Assembly: GCA_002404395.1 (NCBI GenBank)
Contig: DHJP01000113.1
Span: 1-15,856 of the forward strand
Direction: 5' to 3'
From: Clostridiales bacterium UBA4717
GTDB taxonomy: Bacteria; Bacillota; Clostridia; Oscillospirales; CAG-272
DNA length: 15,856 nucleotides
The translations under genes were made by a program, and so were the position numbers. Below, in pieces: positions 11,926-15,856 of this stretch. The notes beneath the pieces were generated by a model. The model was not told the DNA's origin and made no database searches. It saw nothing but the letters and a program-made list of their open reading frames with translations. Within the stretch, counting starts at the first letter, position 1; each line of letters opens with the position of its first letter.

Positions 11926-13959
11926 TTATTCAAAGGATCTTAAGACGAAGCACTCGGCTTCGGGTGCGGTGTCGTTATGAGTGCGGTTTTGGTAAATGTT
12001 GAATTGCCGCGGCGCGGTCATTTCGTTGTAGAGCGACAGGATGCCCGCCGGCGGGCAGGCGCTGTCGCCGAGACCGGCGTCGGCGGTCACCATACAGCGC
12101 ACGCGTTTTGCAAAGTTTACAGTATCATAATAGCGCAAAGCATCGGTATAATCGGGCTGCCATGAAGAAAGTCTGCCGGCTTCGCTTCCGCCGAGGTCGC
12201 ACAGCCAGGGCTGACCGATATACAGATAGGTCACGTCCGGGTCAAGCGCCGCGACCGCCAGCGATTGGAAGCCGCCCTGACTGCCGCCGTTGAGCGAAAT
12301 GTTCGTGCCGTTCCACTCGGGCAGCGTTTTCAGATATCTGAGCGCTTGGACGTCGCGTAATATCATATTTTTGAAATAAACTTTATCGCGGTCGAGGTTT
12401 TCGGTCTTGTTGAAACCGTATGAAGCCAAGCTTCCGTATGCAAGCTCAGTATAGTATCCGCGTTCGCGGTCGTTTTCGATGCTGTGGGCATTGACCACCA
12501 TGACGATCGAGTTGGTGCGCAGCTCGGGCACGATCGAATATGTGCCGTAGCCCTGAAATCCGATCAGAATATTGAGCGAGCCGGGTCCGGCATTTTCGGG
12601 ATATGAGATATAACCCGAGACCGGGCCGCCTACGCAATTGATACGCACGTCATACACTTTATATCCGTCATAGTTCTCGGAGAGGTCCTTTACGATCGTT
12701 ACTTCAGGCTCGGTCGCATAAAGTTTGGCAAGCTCTGCGCTCCAGAATTCGTCGAAATCGGCAGGTTCTTCGTGAATCTGTCTGAGCACTTCGACATCGG
12801 CGCCGGCGCCGCCGTTGAACGGGATTACGCCTTTGTATTCGGTGCCCGCCTCACTGCAGGGGGCGGCGTATACTCTGACAAATCCCGGTTCGTTCATTGA
12901 AGTTTTTATCGTTATCACACCGCTTGAGCCGTCTACCGTTTCGGTGAGCTTTTCACCGTTAAAATCTTTTTCGACCGTGTAGTTGATCTTCGGCGCGCCT
13001 ACGGTTTCGCCGTCGGCTTTAAGCGTCAGAGTGAAGCACATTTCCTCGCCGCTCTTGTATTCAAGCGGATTTTTGTCGGTTTCGCACACAAAGTAGCAGT
13101 TTTCAAAACTGCCTTCGGTTATCAGCGGAGCGGCGTAATCGAACGTGAGCTTGAAGTTTGCGTCAAATGCCAGACGGTTATACCTTGAAAGGTTATCGGC
13201 AAGCGATTTCAGCGCGCTTTTCAAGCCGAGCTTTGACGGACAGGTGAGCGTAAGCGTTTCGCCGACCCGCGCGACGCATATTTTGCCGGATTCGGCTTCG
13301 GGATCTATGCGCATTGTCACGGTGCGGAACTCCGAGTCGTCGCGTATTTCAAGCATTTGTCCGGTAGCTTTAGCAATTGCGTCTGCAAGCGCTTCGGCAT
13401 CGGCTTCGTCTCCGTCGCCGCGGTTTATCCCAAAGCTTGAAAGCGAGACGCCGCCTACGGTGATCGAGGTGTAGGTGTGGTTATAGCGATATAAATAGTC
13501 ATAGGGGATGGTGACGTTTGGCGAAGTAAGCACGTTGTCGGCAAAATATGCGACCGCGCTTGCAAGCGAGTCGCCGTTTGACGCGGCGATTATCAGCTTT
13601 TTGTCCTGAACGTGCAGCGAATAATCAAGCGCATCAAACGCTTTGTCAGTGGTCGGATCGCTTTTGGATATTTTCAATACGATCGATCTTTCGGGCGCCT
13701 CGCCGCTCTGCGGCATAGCGGCGAGCTTCAGCGTCGCACCGCAGTTTTCGGAAAAGGCACGTTTGAGCGCGACCGACGCCGATATCTCGCTGTCAGAGGA
13801 GGCATCGGTTCGGATTATTACATATTCGCTGACGCCGTCGCTCACTATTGCGAGGGTATCGTCGAGCTCGGGCTCAACAGCGCTTTTGCAGGATGTGAGC
13901 GAAAACGTCAGCGTTACGCTCAGAATTAGCAGAACTATGGGGGAAGCGAGTTTTTTCAT
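11926..13959 (-). CDS. Secreted lipoprotein with acetyl xylan esterase (AXE1) domain
   Basis: The protein has 677 residues from the ATG at 13959, which has AAGGTGA 8 bases upstream; a GTG at 13971 is part of that site. A lipoprotein signal MKKLASPIVLLILSVTLTFS ends in lipobox LTSC with Cys24, so it is anchored on the outer face. Residues about 30-260 hold two similar modules that resemble GH20b/GH67N-type carbohydrate-enzyme domains. A beta-rich middle part follows. The C-terminal 290 residues are an AXE1-type alpha/beta hydrolase: GFQGYG, Ser560 in GGSQGG, Asp632 in GLGDSACPP and His661 in RTHND. It probably deacetylates a polysaccharide or oligosaccharide. It lies 30 bases after the permease gene, so it is in the same operon. 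Confidence 0.9.
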   Translation of the reverse strand: MKKLASPIVLLILSVTLTFSLTSCKSAVEPELDDTLAIVSDGVSEYVIIRTDASSDSEISASVALKRAFSENCGATLKLAAMPQSGEAPERSIVLKISKSDPTTDKAFDALDYSLHVQDKKLIIAASNGDSLASAVAYFADNVLTSPNVTIPYDYLYRYNHTYTSITVGGVSLSSFGINRGDGDEADAEALADAIAKATGQMLEIRDDSEFRTVTMRIDPEAESGKICVARVGETLTLTCPSKLGLKSALKSLADNLSRYNRLAFDANFKLTFDYAAPLITEGSFENCYFVCETDKNPLEYKSGEEMCFTLTLKADGETVGAPKINYTVEKDFNGEKLTETVDGSSGVITIKTSMNEPGFVRVYAAPCSEAGTEYKGVIPFNGGAGADVEVLRQIHEEPADFDEFWSAELAKLYATEPEVTIVKDLSENYDGYKVYDVRINCVGGPVSGYISYPENAGPGSLNILIGFQGYGTYSIVPELRTNSIVMVVNAHSIENDRERGYYTELAYGSLASYGFNKTENLDRDKVYFKNMILRDVQALRYLKTLPEWNGTNISLNGGSQGGFQSLAVAALDPDVTYLYIGQPWLCDLGGSEAGRLSSWQPDYTDALRYYDTVNFAKRVRCMVTADAGLGDSACPPAGILSLYNEMTAPRQFNIYQNRTHNDTAPEAECFVLRSFE

Positions 13960-13989
13960 CTGGAAATTCACCTTAAAATTTACGTGGAA

Positions 13990-14976
13990 TTATCTTTGTC
14001 CTTTGTCGTAGGGAATACCCTCGGCTTTCGGCGCCGCCGACTTTTTGGAGGTAAGTATCAGAACTATCATCGTTACGATATATGGGAGCATGAGGTAGAC
14101 GTATTCTTTGGCTTTAAGACCGGTAAACTTCGGAAGAAAAGGAATGTTATCCGCATAGCTTCCGATGACCTTGAACAGCGCGAAGAACAGGGAGGCACCG
14201 AGTATATTGAAAGGCTTCCAATTTCCGAATATCATGACCGCAAGCGCCAGGAAGCCGTAACCGGCGACCGACGACTGAAAGCCCGAGCCTGCGGCGACCG
14301 TATACGCCAAGCCTCCGATGCCGCCGAGCACGCCCGAAATGACTACGCCGATATAGCGCATTTTGTGTACGTTGATACCGACCGAATCCGCCGCCTGCGG
14401 GTGCTCTCCGCACGCGCGCAGTCTTAAACCGAACGGAGTCTTATAAAGGACTACCCATGATACGATCAGTATTATAAGCGCGATCGGCGTGGTTATGTAA
14501 AGATTTTTGAACAAAAGCTTTGATAAAAGCTCGGGAAGCGGCTCAATGCCGAAGCTTGCCTCGGTCAGGCGCGTCCAGGTCGGGATCAGTATCGTAGTCT
14601 GTCCCTGCCCTTGTATTGCCCAGGTCAGGAGGATTGCGAATGCGGGCGCGAGCTGATTCAGCGCGGTACCGCCGATCGTCTGATCGGCTTTAAGCGTTAC
14701 CGAAGCAAAGGCAAGAAGCAGGGAGAATACCGCGCCTGCCGCCGCCGCGACGAGCACCGCAATAAGCATTGACATGATCGGGTGCGCGGCTCCGTAGCCC
14801 GCTTGGTCGATAAATTTAAGCGTAAGGCAGCTGATAAGCGCGCCTATTACCATTATTCCGTCAAGCGCGATATTTATTACGCCGCTGCGCTCCGAGAACA
14901 TACCGCCGAGCGCCACGAGCAAAAGCGGAATTGCAAACATTACCGCCGCGCTGATTATATCCGCAAGCATACTCAT
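13990..14976 (-). CDS. ABC transporter permease, nucleoside type (NupQ/YufQ-like)
   Basis: The protein has 328 residues and about nine hydrophobic segments, BPD_transp_2 family (PF02653). Early FSERSGVINIALDGIMVIGA is a hallmark of permeases paired with BmpA-type binding proteins. Later LRLRACGEHPQAADSVGINV is the cytoplasmic loop that contacts the ATPase, followed by GVLGGIGGLAYTV. The start at 14976 has AGGAGG (14984-14990) 7 bases upstream. ATGA overlaps the stop of the upstream permease, so the two are translationally coupled. Related systems import nucleosides or nucleobases, and some close members carry other ligands; the ATPase and binding protein lie outside the window. Confidence 0.9.
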   Translation of the reverse strand: MSMLADIISAAVMFAIPLLLVALGGMFSERSGVINIALDGIMVIGALISCLTLKFIDQAGYGAAHPIMSMLIAVLVAAAAGAVFSLLLAFASVTLKADQTIGGTALNQLAPAFAILLTWAIQGQGQTTILIPTWTRLTEASFGIEPLPELLSKLLFKNLYITTPIALIILIVSWVVLYKTPFGLRLRACGEHPQAADSVGINVHKMRYIGVVISGVLGGIGGLAYTVAAGSGFQSSVAGYGFLALAVMIFGNWKPFNILGASLFFALFKVIGSYADNIPFLPKFTGLKAKEYVYLMLPYIVTMIVLILTSKKSAAPKAEGIPYDKGQR

Positions 14977-15856
14977 AAATTTTCCTCCTTTGACTCGGGT
15001 GCGGGAGCATCGCCTGCTGGGGCTTTGCTTTGTCCTTTACGATTCAGCAATTTCCCGATAAGGGTGCGTATGATGAGCGAGAACGCCGAAAGATATATGA
15101 TCACAGAAATGATGATATCAATTATCTCTTTGGCAAACTCGGGCTGGAGCGCGTCTCCGCCGACTTGAATATATGAAATAAACAATGCGCTGAAGATAAC
15201 TCCGATCGGATTTGAAAGCGCGAGCAGAGCGACCGGTATCCCGTTGAAGCCCATGGTCAGCAGCACCTTATACAGGGTGTACTGCGCCGGACCGTTCAGG
15301 AAGTATATACCGCCGCCGATACCCGACAGCGCGCCGGCGATCACCATCGACAGCACGATATTGCGCTTTGCCGGGATGCCGGCGTAAAGCGAAGCATTTT
15401 TGTTATATCCGCAGGCGCGCAGTCCGAAGCCGAAGGTCGTGCGGTTGATGATCATGTAAATTATGAGCGCCGCGGCGATCGCGATGAATATGCCGATGTT
15501 TATCCATTTTGAATCAAACAATTTATCAAGCCCGCCCTTGGGTATCGTAAGCATATTTTCGGTGCCCGACATTCCCATTACCGCCGAAAGATTTGCGGTG
15601 CGGTCGGGGTTTGACGCGCCCCAGGAGTTTGCAAGCATGAGCTTTTGATTGCTTATCATCAGGTTGACCGCATAAAGTCCTATCCAATTGAACATGATCG
15701 AGGTAATGACTTCGTTGACGTTGAAAAGCGCTTTGAACAGCCCTGGGAAAAAGCCCCATACCGCGCCGCCGAGCGCCGCCGCGAGAAGCGATACATACCA
15801 CGGGCATTTGAGCACTATTGCGCAGAACAGTGCACAGAATGCGCCGACCGTATACT
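14973..15856 (-). CDS. ABC transporter permease, nucleoside type (NupP/YufP-like), 5' end outside window
   Basis: The frame is open to the right edge of the window, where it reads YTVGAFCALFCAIVLKCPWY, a membrane segment. The true start is therefore beyond 15856, and the GTG at 15815 is internal. The visible 294 codons have the features of the partner permease: FNVNEVITSIMFNWIGLYAV, FGFGLRACGYNKNASLYAGI (ATPase-contact loop), GALSGIGGGIYFL and GFNGIPVALLALSNPIG. A hydrophilic tail ends at TGA overlapping the next start (ATGA). With its partner it forms the channel of a BmpA/Nup-type importer. Confidence 0.88.
   Translation of the reverse strand, partial: YTVGAFCALFCAIVLKCPWYVSLLAAALGGAVWGFFPGLFKALFNVNEVITSIMFNWIGLYAVNLMISNQKLMLANSWGASNPDRTANLSAVMGMSGTENMLTIPKGGLDKLFDSKWINIGIFIAIAAALIIYMIINRTTFGFGLRACGYNKNASLYAGIPAKRNIVLSMVIAGALSGIGGGIYFLNGPAQYTLYKVLLTMGFNGIPVALLALSNPIGVIFSALFISYIQVGGDALQPEFAKEIIDIIISVIIYLSAFSLIIRTLIGKLLNRKGQSKAPAGDAPAPESKEENL

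Noticed and set aside
11742..11933. 63-codon minus-strand frame in the hairpin block
   Set aside because: It reads through two hairpins, and most of its residues derive from the inverted repeats. No ribosome site supports it.
1..15856. CRISPR arrays, insertion sequences with transposase, phage or toxin-antitoxin modules
   Set aside because: I looked for regularly spaced repeats, transposase motifs, integrases and small toxin pairs on both strands and saw none.

Overview
The window looks like a chromosomal segment from a gut-type member of the Bacillota (Clostridia, probably Oscillospiraceae or a relative). The signs are AGGAGG-type ribosome binding sites, TTGACA/TATAAT promoters, U-tailed intrinsic terminators, a YqhD/BDH-type iron alcohol dehydrogenase, a FloT-type flotillin and a BmpA/Nup-type ABC permease pair. 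No species can be named from sequence alone. Most genes have moderate to high G+C. The block at about 1216-2550 is clearly AT-rich and partly decayed, so it was probably acquired separately.

Layout, left to right. 52-246: a single tRNA-Gln(UUG) gene with its own promoter and terminator. 513-1215: an ATC-hydrolase-family protein behind a consensus promoter. 1279-2034: an AT-rich SAM methyltransferase. 2149-2523: a GNAT acetyltransferase pseudogene with frameshifts and loss of the acetyl-CoA loop. 2586-3452 (minus): a LysR regulator, divergent from a three-gene operon (3585-5553: small unknown protein, iron alcohol dehydrogenase, FMN-dependent reductase). Both divergent promoters and two palindromic candidate operators lie in the shared region. 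5569-5907 (minus): the remnant of a MATE transporter, its two ends fused by an internal deletion. 6043-7306: a promoter, a manganese (yybP-ykoY) riboswitch with a terminator/antiterminator platform, and a CaCA-family cation antiporter. 7382-9939: an operon of a hexapeptide O-acetyltransferase, a Nudix hydrolase and an SGNH esterase. 9958-11661: a strong promoter, a second yybP-ykoY-type riboswitch ending in an intrinsic terminator, and a FloT-type flotillin. 11708-11920: three strong hairpins between convergent genes. 11926-15856 (minus): the end of an operon with two nucleoside-type ABC permeases (the first cut by the window edge) and a surface lipoprotein esterase.

The most notable observation is that two leaders in this window carry the manganese-riboswitch signature. 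One controls a CaCA antiporter, which suggests Mn2+ export. The other controls a flotillin, which is not a metal transporter. In both, the pairing logic predicts that ligand binding turns expression on. This suggests a small manganese-responsive membrane regulon linking metal efflux and a membrane scaffold. The structures were folded by hand and the manganese assignment rests on motif recognition.
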